The notes under the pieces are model-generated. The model was not told the DNA's origin, made no database searches, and saw nothing but the letters and a program-made list of their open reading frames with translations. A DNA stretch of 22,327 nt, taken from Chara braunii. Lineage: Eukaryota; Streptophyta; Charophyceae; Charales; Characeae. The position numbers and the translations under genes are program-made. Positions 8,796-16,903 of the stretch are shown here, one piece after another. How positions within the stretch are numbered: the stretch's first letter is position 1; each line of letters opens with the position of its first letter. Where the stretch lies: contig BFEA01000924.1 of NCBI GenBank assembly GCA_003427395.1, positions 1 through 22,327 on the forward strand. The letters run 5' to 3'.

Positions 8796-9165
8796 AATAG
8801 GGGTTTTGGGTGAAGGCGAATGCGATGATAAAGTTAGTTTTAGACAAAGGTTAGTAGATAGAGAGCTAGGAAGAAAAAGAGGTGCGGGAAGATGGTCGAA
8901 GCCGGCTATGGGGGGAAGTAGAAAGCGTTGTACCTCACTCGTTTCTTGATGGAAATGAGCGAGGGAGGATAGTAGACGGGGGTTTTAGGCCTAGGCGAAT
9001 CTGATTCTGTAGTTAGTTTTAGCAGGGAGTTGGTAAGTTAGAAGTTAGTAGGAAAACAGGTTGCGCGAAGCTATGGCTAAGGTAGAGAAAGGGGGAATGG
9101 AAGATCAAGGTTCCCACTCGATTCACGAAGGGATCGGACGAGGGAGGAAATAAAGTAGGGGTTTT
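8796..9165. repeat. Diverged tandem repeat, period about 179 bp
   Basis: The block ggggtttt-ggcgaa is found near 8798, 8979 and 9156, each followed by gttagttttag and ttagtagg-type strings and by a block with cactcg and gaggga. A looser relative starts near 9798. Read on the minus strand, each unit holds a TACTAAC string (8850-8856, 9044-9050), the branch-point consensus. Confidence 0.65.
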
Positions 9166-9820
9166 AGGGGTGGGCGACCCCGAATCCAAACTTAGATTGG
9201 CGTGGAAGCCAGTGTGGGGGGAGGTTTACAACAATGATGTATCTTACCGGGTTTTGGCGGAAGATTCATTCTCTTTTGTTGTCTTTTTTTCTTTTTGTAC
9301 AGGTTTAGATGGGGCACGACCTTCTACAGCAGTCGCGCGCGCAGAGAGAGAGAGAGAAAGGAAGGGTAGACATCTGTTGGACTAAGGCGACGATGTGGGG
9401 AGAACCGAGGAGCAGGCTGCTGTGGCAAGTTGCAGGGTACCTGGGCGTGATCCATTAGAAGGTTCATTTTACCTTTCGACACGTAGGGAGAAGAAACGGG
9501 CCGGGCACCTACCCGGCTGGAGTCGACTGCAGAGGCAAAGGAAGACGGTTGGAGGAGAGAGGACGTACCTGGTGTACGCGGGCGGGCAGGCACTAGTGAG
9601 GACGTCGCGTATGTTAGTATTCAACTCTGCTCGGATGCGGGCACATGAACATAGGGGCGATGATAGTGTAGGCTGGGTGTGGGGCGCCAGACATTAGGAG
9701 CGACTCCGGATACAGTGCTGGTTATGGCGGTATTGAACAGGGCCGGTCTCGCCCGTCTCTTAACGGAAAAAGGCGAGTGAAAGATCGAAATTAGTATTCT
9801 AAGGGCGGGCGAGTGGGAAT

Positions 9821-9893
9821 CTGCGGTCAGATTGGGACAATAGTTAGTAGAGATAGAAGCAGTAGGGAAAAGGGGGCGTTGGGAAGTACTTAC
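9821..9893 (-). other. Candidate 73-nt spliceosomal intron
   Basis: On the minus strand, CAG|GTAAGT (9888-9896) is followed by a pyrimidine-rich stretch, CTACTAACT (about 9842-9850) and the acceptor ACCGCAG (9821-9827). The branch A is a little over 20 nt from the acceptor, the normal spacing. Donor, branch point and acceptor are all close to consensus, so I judge this a real or recently real intron. The flanking exons are not identified as any known protein. Confidence 0.55.
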
Positions 9894-9919
9894 CTGGTGA
9901 CTGAAGCGAGTCGTATTCC

Positions 9920-9952
9920 ATCGGAGGATTCACTCCGATCTTTCTCAGATCG
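9920..9952. repeat. Two overlapping hairpins
   Basis: ATCGGAG/CTCCGAT (9920-9939) overlaps CGATCT/AGATCG (9936-9952). They could form alternative, mutually exclusive stems. Confidence 0.85.
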
Positions 9953-10206
9953 CTGGCGGGAAGTGTTCCGTAGCCAGTAGAGTTGTAGACCCGCCGAGGG
10001 AAGAGGCAGGTCACGGTCGACGAACTTGTCTGCAAGTCGTATGCTGCTATCCCATTGGAACGGGGAGGTGGAGGAACAGCCGAAGAGCCAAAAGTCTTAC
10101 CTGCTGGTTGGTGTGGGGCCCGGCTCGCCGAAGTAAAATTGCAGCAGAGAAACTGTAGATTGTCTGCGAAGGTGCAGAGCTTACCTGTGGCCAGCAATAC
10201 TCCGGG

Positions 10207-10308
10207 TCACGAGCTGGGGAGTGAGGGATGAGACCGCAGCGACTGCAGAGAGTAGCCGCTAGCGAGTACAACGAATATTCCACCAAGGAAGGAAGTGAAG
10301 CCAGCCAT
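10207..10308 (-). CDS. Possible first exon with signal-peptide-like start
   Basis: An ATG at 10308-10306 stands in a very good context (GCCACCATGG). It opens a 33-codon frame beginning MAGFTSFLGGIFVVLASG, a short hydrophobic N terminus like a secretory signal peptide, and then stops at 10207. The donor motif at 10182-10187 lies just beyond the stop in another frame, so either splicing removes the stop or the frame is fortuitous. The same frame is open upstream to 10431, but the context favours the start at 10308. I do not recognise a protein. Confidence 0.25.
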   Translation of the reverse strand: MAGFTSFLGGIFVVLASGYSLQSLRSHPSLPSS

Positions 10309-10310
10309 GG

Positions 10311-10745
10311 TGGCTGCGGGCCCGAGCTCTAGCTGGAATGTAGCTTGACTAGTGGGCTGGGGTAACAACAGACCTGTTGAAGGGAGACGGGCTTGGCCGT
10401 TTCTGGTGCGCCCTTTCGTCCCGACAGGCACAGACTTAGAGGTTTAGCTGATGGATGGTGCAATATTCACCCTGCAGGCTGAGGCGGCGAGAGTCCAACT
10501 ATGGGACAGATGTCGGTCGGGGTTCCATGAGGGATACACGACAGGGGGTGCGCACTCTCCTATTGCATGGCTAGTTGAGCCACGTTGCTATTTCAGTACG
10601 GGATGTTAGGGGACTATGCTCTGACTTACAATCAGATTTCTGAGCGAGGACCACCGGACTTCGGCCAATGGGCAGGGCAAGATAGCTAAAGTCAGCGAAA
10701 ATGAGCCTTGTTGCGAGTGGGTAGACGCCGGGGAGTCAATGATCG
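10311..10745. other. Unassigned stretch
   Basis: No domain, repeat or RNA gene recognised. The frame on the minus strand at 10606-10833 has no family resemblance. Confidence 0.5.
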
Positions 10746-10804
10746 ACATCTTGGTTTCGGTTGACCGAGATGTTATGCAGTTGGCCACCATTGAGGGACC
10801 CTCA
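10746..10804. repeat. Two hairpins
   Basis: ACATCTTGGT/ACCGAGATGT (10746-10773, 10 bp with one G-U) is followed by the odd palindrome TGAGGG-A-CCCTCA (10792-10804). Confidence 0.85.
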
Positions 10805-10917
10805 GGCGTATCCAGATATCGAGGCCCTCTCACGCGAGTCGAAGTGCACCTCTCTGGTATCTGAGAGTCTCAAAGCTATCTACTTTTCTCCTTCTTACTC
10901 TAAGTCTGGTCTTTTGG

Positions 10918-11021
10918 TTCTGAGAGGAAGGCGGCAGACGGGATTGCAACCCGTAATCCGCGCCAAGGCCTCTGTGGGAGGTTCGCCCCACCGATTGCGG
11001 GAGCTCTGCCGGGACTCAGAA
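10918..11021 (+). other. Nested multi-branch fold, candidate structured RNA
   Basis: Two successive closing stems, TTCTGAG/CTCAGAA (10918-10924 with 11015-11021) and CGGCAGA/TCTGCCG (10932-10938 with 11005-11011), enclose two more hairpins: CGGG/CCCG around ATTGCAA (10939-10953) and GTGGG/CCCAC (about 10974-10991). The inner 80-nt fold has tRNA-like size but lacks an A box and standard arm spacing, so I do not call a tRNA. Confidence 0.4.
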
Positions 11022-11109
11022 GGAGTTCAAGAGGCAGGGAACTCAGGGGTAACCTTTGCTTTCCCTTATAAACCCAGTATACCCCCTATTTATACCACTC
11101 CCTATATAT

Positions 11110-11364
11110 TGATTGATTGGGCTGTATGCAACATTTACTCTAACTTTTTGGGTTGAGTTCCAGGACACAGATCATACTAACTAAAGGAATGCATGTATAA
11201 TCGCAGTTTCAGTTTCTTGATTGATTGGGCTGTATGCAACACTTACTCTAACTTTTTGGGTTGACNGTATGCAACACTTACTCTAACTTTTTGGGTTGAC
11301 TTCCAGGACACAAATCATACTAACTAAAGGAATGCATGTATAATCGCAGTTTCAGTTTCTTTGA
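11110..11364 (+). repeat. 108-bp tandem repeat with an N join
   Basis: The unit beginning gattgattgggctgtatgcaac and ending in cagtttcagtttc is repeated with a period of 108 bp (11111 and 11219). At 11266 an N separates two identical 34-nt strings (11232-11265 and 11267-11300), which looks like an unmerged overlap of contig ends. Confidence 0.85.
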
Positions 11365-11453
11365 TGGCCTGAAAACAGATTGTCACAAGGGGTTGCATGT
11401 GGGGGAAGGCTGGGAGGAAGACAGTTTGCTTACGATTGTACAGGTCTTATAGG

Positions 11454-12284
11454 GTCAGGCATTTTTCTAAGATGAATGGCCTGACTGCGATGTTTTGTTT
11501 TGTTTTCTGAGGGACCAAGCATCGTTTCTAAGATGAATGGCTTGGTTGTTGTGTTTCTTTAGTTGTGTCAGGCATTGTTTCTAAGATGAATGACCTGGCT
11601 ACTTACTTCTGAGGGGTATTGCTTGCTTGACTTTTGAGGGTCAGACATTGTTTCTAAGTTGAATGGTCTGGCCGCTGTTTACTTGGGTGATTTCTGAACA
11701 GTCTCTGGGTCAGACCCAGGGTACTCTGTTTTTTTTGTATGCTGAAAAAGGGGGAGCTGAGCATTGTTTCTAAGATGAATGACTCATCTCTCCTTGATTG
11801 TTTTATTCTGAAGGCGGATTCAGGGCCAGAGGACTAGACATTGTTTCTAAGATGAATGATCTAAATCTGAGGCCTAAGGACCATAATGAGAACAAGGGAA
11901 TAGAAATCTCTATAATGTTGTATGTATATATTTGTACTTATATGCGACAAGGTTAGTCAGGCATTGCTTCTAAGATGAATGGTCTGGCTGTAGCCTTATC
12001 ACAAGCGACGAGAGTATAATCGAGAGTTATAACTGAAGGTAACTTGAGCAGACTGAGCATTGTTTCTAAGATGAATGGCTCAGCCCTACGCCCTCCTTTT
12101 AGAGACTAAGGTGCAAAAAGATATATATAATCTGACTATTTAAACAGTTTGGGGCGATTAAGCATGGTTTTTAAGATGAATGGCTTAGTCACATGCCCAA
12201 TGAAGAGAAAAGTAGTTGTGCAACCTGTTCGTGTATAACTAAGGCAAAGGGCTGACATTGTTTCTATGATGAATGACCAGTCCC
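11454..12284 (+). repeat. Array of ten hairpins with invariant apical sequence and covarying stems
   Basis: Ten copies of ATTGTTTCTAAGATGAAT (allowing one to three changes) start at 11461, 11521, 11574, 11647, 11763, 11840, 11963, 12059, 12164 and 12257. Each is bracketed by inverted arms that differ between copies: GTCAGGC/GCCTGAC (11454-11485), ACCAAGC/GCTTGGT (11514-11546), GGTCAGAC/GTCTGGCC (11639-11673), AGTCAGGC/GTCTGGCT (11955-11989), CTGAGC/GCTCAG (12053-12083), GATTAAGC/GCTTAGTC (12156-12190). Copies 3, 5, 6 and 10 have weaker stems with mismatches or bulges. Spacing is irregular (53-123 bp) and spacers are unrelated, so this is neither a simple tandem repeat nor a CRISPR array. A bulged G before the right arm is common. 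Some form of selection on structure, at RNA or cruciform level, is the natural reading; function is unknown. Confidence 0.88.
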
Positions 12285-12414
12285 AATGCCTATGTAAGCA
12301 GGGTATAAAGGGTTAAAACATTGAAAGACTATGAACTAATGTTTGCTAAGTCAACCTGGGGTTGGTGAGAGTACTTACCTTTGTGGTTTAGCTTACAGGT
12401 GGTTGAGTGGCAGC

Positions 12415-12447
12415 ACTACCTATTCTGAGTTTGAGTTGATAGGTAGT
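12415..12447. repeat. 9-bp hairpin
   Basis: ACTACCTAT (12415-12423) and ATAGGTAGT (12439-12447), 15-nt loop. Further out, gcagcac and gtgactcgc segments allow weaker extension. Its loop does not carry the conserved sequence of the neighbouring array. Confidence 0.85.
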
Positions 12448-12573
12448 TGTTGTAGTGACTCGCCACGTGCTAGAGCTATAGGAGTTAGATTCAATTTCTG
12501 CATTTCCTGAGATAGTTTTCTTACTTAGATCGATTTCTGCATTTTGTGAGGTCTTTTGTTATACTTGGGTTTG

Positions 12574-12855
12574 TATAAATCTTGGTAAGCCACGTTTCCT
12601 ACGGGAAGCGCTGCCGAAATTTCTACAAATCCAGAGAGTGTGTCAATTTTTGACTTTTAAAGTTCAACTTCTTTTCTAAAGGGAGTGCTGACCAAATTTT
12701 TGCTAAATCAGGGAGTTGGACAAAATTGGATTTTTGAAAGTCAAAGACTATTTTTTGTTTAATATTCGGGCTGATATAAATTATGGAAAGGCATTTTTCC
12801 TACGGGAAGCGCTGCCGAAATTTTCCTAATTTAGAGGAGATGGATTATATTTTGA
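12574..12855 (+). repeat. Three imperfect tandem repeats, period about 100 bp
   Basis: Units begin with a ttcctacgggaag or ttctaaagggag block and continue as gcgctgccgaaattt (12606, 12807) or gtgctgaccaaattt (about 12686), then a caaat-agagag block and a ttttgac or ttttgaaag end. The 19-mer ggaagcgctgccgaaattt is at 12604 and 12805 and also at 6273-6291. Confidence 0.75.
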
Positions 12856-12859
12856 CAGG

Positions 12860-12877
12860 TGGCGATTCTGGCGATCC
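12860..12877 (+). other. Possible tRNA primer-binding site following an LTR end
   Basis: TTTTGACA ends at 12857 with the CA typical of an LTR end; two bases later TGGCGATTCTGGCGATCC begins with TGG, the complement of tRNA CCA. Some plant Ty3/gypsy lineages use primer sites beginning TGGCGA. If right, the tandem repeats and the hairpin array upstream would sit in a 5' LTR or just outside it. No gag frame follows, and the LTR start was not found. Confidence 0.35.
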
Positions 12878-12879
12878 AC

Positions 12880-13562
12880 CCTGAATAGGGGAGATTCTGT
12901 CATTGGTCTACTTTTACTTTGGGCACTGCTTGAGGGTAGACTTAGACTTAGTTAATCAGGATGATTTGAGTAAGATCGTGATATGTGGACTATTCTCCAT
13001 GGACTTGTAGAATTTAGCCTGGGGATTGACTTATCTTGTGTTACAGGTCCTCTAGACCGTTTGATTCAGGACTTAAACTAGTTTCAGCTTGATCCACAAG
13101 AATCATCCTCTGTTATCACTGATAACAGGTCGATTGCCGATTCGTCAGTTTACGATTAAACTCCAATTCACTCCTGTCACTCAACCTACAGGCTTTAGCC
13201 TTGTGACTGAACTGTTTTGTTGTGTTTTCACCCGGACTTTATTGAATGGCCATCCAACAAAAGTACTGAGTACTTATTTAAGAGTTGCACGAGTGAGGCT
13301 TGTATGGCTAAAGCGAGGGGTATGAGTGCAAGGAATGGTCGAAGTTGACCCCGTGTAGTGTGTGGACTTCTGGATGAATCTTTGATGTGATTGTAGGTAT
13401 GGTTGTGGTTCGGCTTCTGGATGTGACTGCTTGCGATTACATACATATATGGTTGAGAGGAGCCCCACTGTGAATGTGAGAAGTGATCGTCGTACATAAT
13501 TAGCCCTTATATACTTATAAGCGCCCTGAGTATTTGAGAGGCCTAATGTAATTGAGCATAAG
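12880..13562. other. Unassigned region
   Basis: No coding frame with a recognisable family. Weak inverse complementarity links ttagcccttat (about 13501) and ataagggttaa (about 13558). Confidence 0.5.
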
Positions 13563-13760
13563 GGTTAACCAGATTGTGTCTTGAGAGAAAAGGGGGATTC
13601 CCTTCTTACCCTTGTTTTTTTAGAGTTGTATGGTTGAACGTTGTAGGTTAACCAGATNGTTGTATGGTTGAACGTTGTAGGTTAACCAGATTGTGTCTTG
13701 AGAGAAAAGGGGGATTCCCTTCTTACCCTTGTTTTTTTAGAGTTGTATGGTTGGACGTTG
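13563..13760 (+). repeat. 83-bp tandem repeat with an N join
   Basis: The unit starting ggttaaccagattgtgtc recurs at 13563, 13646 and 13680. At 13658 an N lies between identical 33-nt strings (13625-13657 and 13659-13691), so the third start is probably the second one counted twice. Confidence 0.85.
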
Positions 13761-13837
13761 TAGTCCGCGGCAACCGTCAAAGTCAAAACCCTTGATGTTC
13801 GACCGCCACGACAGCTTAAAGTTGTCTACTCAACCCC

Positions 13838-13993
13838 TCTGCACAGGGTGCAGAAAAGGGTGTGGTCCTCAACCGCGCATGGCGGTTGTCCAACGTCGAG
13901 AGATTAACCCTCAAGGCGCGTGTCAGCCGACACTTGAGTGTCGAACGCGACCCTCGCGATTAACGGGGACCGCGTGAGTATGTGTACCACATA
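13838..13993. repeat. Hairpin cluster E
   Basis: TCTGCAC/GTGCAGA (13838-13854), CAACCGC/GCGGTTG (13870-13888), GTGTC/GACAC (13920-13933) overlapping CGACAC/GTGTCG (13928-13943), and TATGTG/CACATA (13979-13993). Confidence 0.85.
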
Positions 13994-14186
13994 GTACGCC
14001 ATCATTGCGTCCGCGCGATTTTATACTAAGTTTCGCGCGCGGCGCCTATCCGATTTCCGCATCAGAGAGTTATGGGATGACTACCAAGGGGCTAGGAGCG
14101 TTGTCGCGTTGCTTGTGTTGTGTCGTTTCGTGTGTGTGTGTTTTATTTTTGTGTTCGTAAAGTGGTGTGCGCGTGGTGTGTGGGAT

Positions 14187-14630
14187 GCGTCCTAGTCGAC
14201 CGACGTCGAGCCACGCTTGGGACCTCAGCCCCCCAAGATGTCGGTTCGCGTGCGGGTCCAATAGGCGTATTACCGCGCGTACCCCCTATGCTACAGCGAA
14301 CGAGAAACGCCCTCGGCTTGTCCACCTCTGCGATTGCAACCGAGTAGCTTTCGTACTGTGGACTGGTAGCTCGGCGGGAATACGCCCATCGAAGGGAGGT
14401 GACAGCGCCCGTAAGGTGGAGGTAAGTTTTGCCTCGCGTAGGCCCTATCCTGTCGTAGGGACTCGCGAGAGGTATGGCTGGCGCACTCGGTCGGAGCGGC
14501 CTAAGGAAGCTTCATTCGTATATTCGCAGCAAGGTTGGTCCAACTCCTGCTTGACGCGGCCGAGAATGTCCCGCGCTGCCACTTGCGGTGCCGGACCGAT
14601 GCGCCTGACAGCGCGGCGTGGGGCATTGCT
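14187..14630 (+). repeat. Unknown dispersed repeat, copy 2
   Basis: Same block order and orientation as 7585-8030, about 6.6 kb away. The best-conserved part is tatgctacagcgaacgag with the following aaacgccctcggc (from 14287). Both copies keep a GGTAAGTT string (14420 here, 7812 in copy 1). Whether the pair are old LTRs of one element or independent insertions cannot be decided; divergence is substantial. Confidence 0.75.
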
Positions 14631-14707
14631 GAAAAAAAAAATCGGCCACCTCCGAAGTGGTGCGGGTTTAGTGCTGACACCCTCGGGCTGATGTGTGGTG
14701 TACAGGT

Positions 14708-14747
14708 GCTTTAACGGGCACCACTTTAGGAAGTACTGGTGGTTTAA
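14708..14747 (+). repeat. Short dispersed repeat, paired with 18069-18108
   Basis: A 40-nt block ending actttaggaagta-tggtggtttaa is shared with 18069-18108. Both copies sit near ends of the LINE segments described here, so it may be a shared 3' tail of a LINE or SINE family, but that is inference. Confidence 0.7.
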
Positions 14748-15195
14748 ACCCTTTCCCCATTCTTTTTTCATGCTCTTTGCCTGAGACACACCTCCATTCC
14801 CCTTTTCTAAGTGGTTTCATACCCCAGACGTCCTCCTGTCCATCCTTTCATCCATTCCTTCCGTACCAACTTATCTCTACCAGCCAATTTGACAAGAGGA
14901 GGAACGGGTCAGGGAAATCCTCGCTACGTATCATCGGGATGAAAGCATTTATCTTGGTCCATTCGTGGAACAACAGCCTGTAGTCCCTTTTCCCTCCTAG
15001 TATCCTTTGGTTTCCCCTTATTCCCTACCTTCCCCTTTCCATTCCACTTCAGAATCCCCTATCCTTCCCCCATTTGCCCGCCTAAGCTAGCTTGAGAAAA
15101 AATTATTGTATCTTCTGCTTTACCTTTTTCAGTGTATGCAGATGCAATATTTGCTATTTAATTTTTTCCCACTGTTCAATTATTTCCGTTTTAAT
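14748..15195. other. C/T-rich non-coding stretch, likely LINE 3' region
   Basis: Pyrimidine-rich on the plus strand (purine-rich on the LINE strand), directly after the LINE stop codon. No poly(A) or poly(T) tract marks a clear end. Confidence 0.45.
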
Positions 15196-15457
15196 CTATT
15201 GTTGTATGGCTTTTAACTTTATAAAGTCAAGTCCTTCCAGTTTCGCTCCCTCCATCTCATATGTGCATTGTCTTCTCCACTGGGCCCACAGTATTGCCCT
15301 TCGTCCCAACTTGAACATGTTGCAGGTAAAATCGCCCGGCGTATGGTCTGTGGACCAGGCTTCACAGCAGGGCCCTCCAGTCCCATGACCAGGGTGTTGT
15401 CGTTTCGAGCTGCTGCCATACTTCACCCCGCCATGTCAACAACCAGACTACTTCTGG

Positions 15458-15529
15458 GCATTGTAGGAATATATGCTCGACTGTTTCAAATCTCTTCCTT
15501 GATGGGAATGCATTTGTGCATAGTTTACA
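15458..15529 (-). other. zf-RVT zinc-binding motif of the LINE
   Basis: WCKLC then EHIFLQC gives the C-C-H-C pattern of the zinc-binding region found at the C terminus of plant non-LTR reverse transcriptases. The upstream half of this domain (LEHRCLRTNNWL) is in a different frame. Confidence 0.85.
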
Positions 15530-16599
15530 CCAAGGTAGGTTCGTCGCTTCTGCTCCGAAGTTGTTATGTCTATCAACCAATTGTTAGTCCGTAAGCAACG
15601 ATGCTCGAGTTGCATTTGCAGTGAGGCAATATTTGTCGGTTTCAATTTAGCTAGTCGGAACCACCTAACATGTCTTAGTACTTCCTTATCCACGTTCAGG
15701 TGGCTCATCCAACGGACTTCCTCGTGGTCCCGAAGATTTACTTTTTGTCTGAGCAGCTTGTGCAATGATTTGCCTGTCACACTGTACAGCGATCTGGTAC
15801 ACTTTCTACCCTTCCCCGCTAGAGTTATTCATACCCATTCTGCATGATACTATCCATTGCTCGTCTTCGTATAAGACCCTGATTCTGAACAAATCCTTTT
15901 TGCAATAAGCTATTTTCTCTTCGGGTGATGTTCTTTGGAGGGAGTTGTCCTTTAAAATTTTCAATAGATTAATTATTACTGGTCCTTCCGAGCTGCAACA
16001 GACCACATTGCCCACCTGCCCTTGTCATTCCCGGATTGTCATCCAATCTGATTCTTATAGGGTGTAGCCTTTGCAAAGGATTCTCCAAGGGGACCTTCTC
16101 CACTATGGCCTCTAAAGCTGCCTCCGGTTCGTGGTAGTAGCTTAGTTTCTCTCGTAGCTGTACATGGTCAATCCAGTCCCCCCTGTCAGGGTCCCAAATG
16201 TCCTTTACTCCTTGTCAAGGTGGGTCCATGCAATGGAGGGGTCACTCCGAATCCACGACCCATTTGTTTCCAAAGGGGTTGCCTAACAACCTCCTCCCAC
16301 CGCTTGGGTGGGGCTCTGTCCGAGAGGGGGAGGCTTCTCCATGTCCTAAGCAGGGTTCGCCAGAAAGTGTCGTTTAGCAGGTCCACCCCTGCCTCTTGTC
16401 GTGGTGAGTTTGAGATGGTCTCTTGTTGCTGCACTCTTCATCTTGGGACAGGCCACCTCCTATTTTCCAGCCACGTCAGCGGGTCACTGTTTGAAGCTGT
16501 TCGGGGCGCTAGACTAGTTATTTGTTATAATGCTAGAACTCTCCATGGGATCTCTAAATTGAAGAGCAGGCGATTGCACCATTGTATCACCAACGCTTT

Positions 16600-16648
16600 G
16601 GTCTGCGTTGCAGGGTCAATGATGCCCATTGACCTTGCAACGTAGACC
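16600..16648. repeat. 22-bp inverted repeat inside the LINE coding region
   Basis: Arms 16600-16621 and 16627-16648 are complementary over 22 bp with two G-U pairs and a 5-nt loop (ATGCC). On the LINE strand the same bases encode the VARSMGIIDP segment, so the palindrome lies in former coding sequence. Confidence 0.92.
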
Positions 16649-16903
16649 ATTGTCTTAGGCTGGACTATTGACTCTCATGCCACTCTCTTGATCACATTTT
16701 GCTTTTCCTAGTTACTCACAACAAAAATGCAGCTATCTGTCTCTGGAAAAGACAACCTTCGGGGTCAATGACGCCCATTGACCTTGCAACGCAGACCATT
16801 GTCTTAGGCTGGACTATTGACTCTCATGCCACGCTGGTGATAACATTTTGATTTTCCTAATTACCTCACCACAAAAATGCAGCTATCTGTCTTTGAAAAA
16901 GGC
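16614..16903. repeat. 149-bp tandem duplication within the LINE
   Basis: 16614-16753 and 16763-16903 are close copies (offset 149) with scattered substitutions. The second copy keeps the right arm of the long hairpin but not the left outer arm, because the duplication starts in the middle of the left arm. Confidence 0.9.

Larger units (their letters stand above)
8673..10187 (-). other. Run of six CAG|GTA donor motifs, possible spliced transcript
   Basis: TACCTG on the plus strand (CAGGTA on minus) is at 8673-8678, 9438-9443, 9566-9571, 9891-9896, 10098-10103 and 10182-10187; three continue as GTAAG. About 0.4 copies would be expected by chance in this length, and I see none on the plus strand here. 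After the donor at 9566 a pyrimidine-only run ends in CTCTGCAG about 42 nt on. No complete gene model can be drawn from the sequence alone. Confidence 0.4.

Noticed and set aside
10932-11011. tRNA gene
   Set aside because: The size and a 7-bp closing stem fit, but there is no A box and the inner arms have wrong spacing and loops.
10761-11156. 131-codon plus-strand frame
   Set aside because: It passes straight through several inverted repeats, including the 10918-11021 fold, and resembles no family.
11461-12275. C/D-box snoRNA cluster (AGATGAATG as C box, CTGA as D box)
   Set aside because: The C-box consensus is not met and the CTGA strings are explained by the stem arms, changing when the arms change.
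11454-12284. CRISPR array
   Set aside because: The repeated core is inside a hairpin with variable arms, the spacing is irregular, no cas genes are present, and the setting is eukaryotic.
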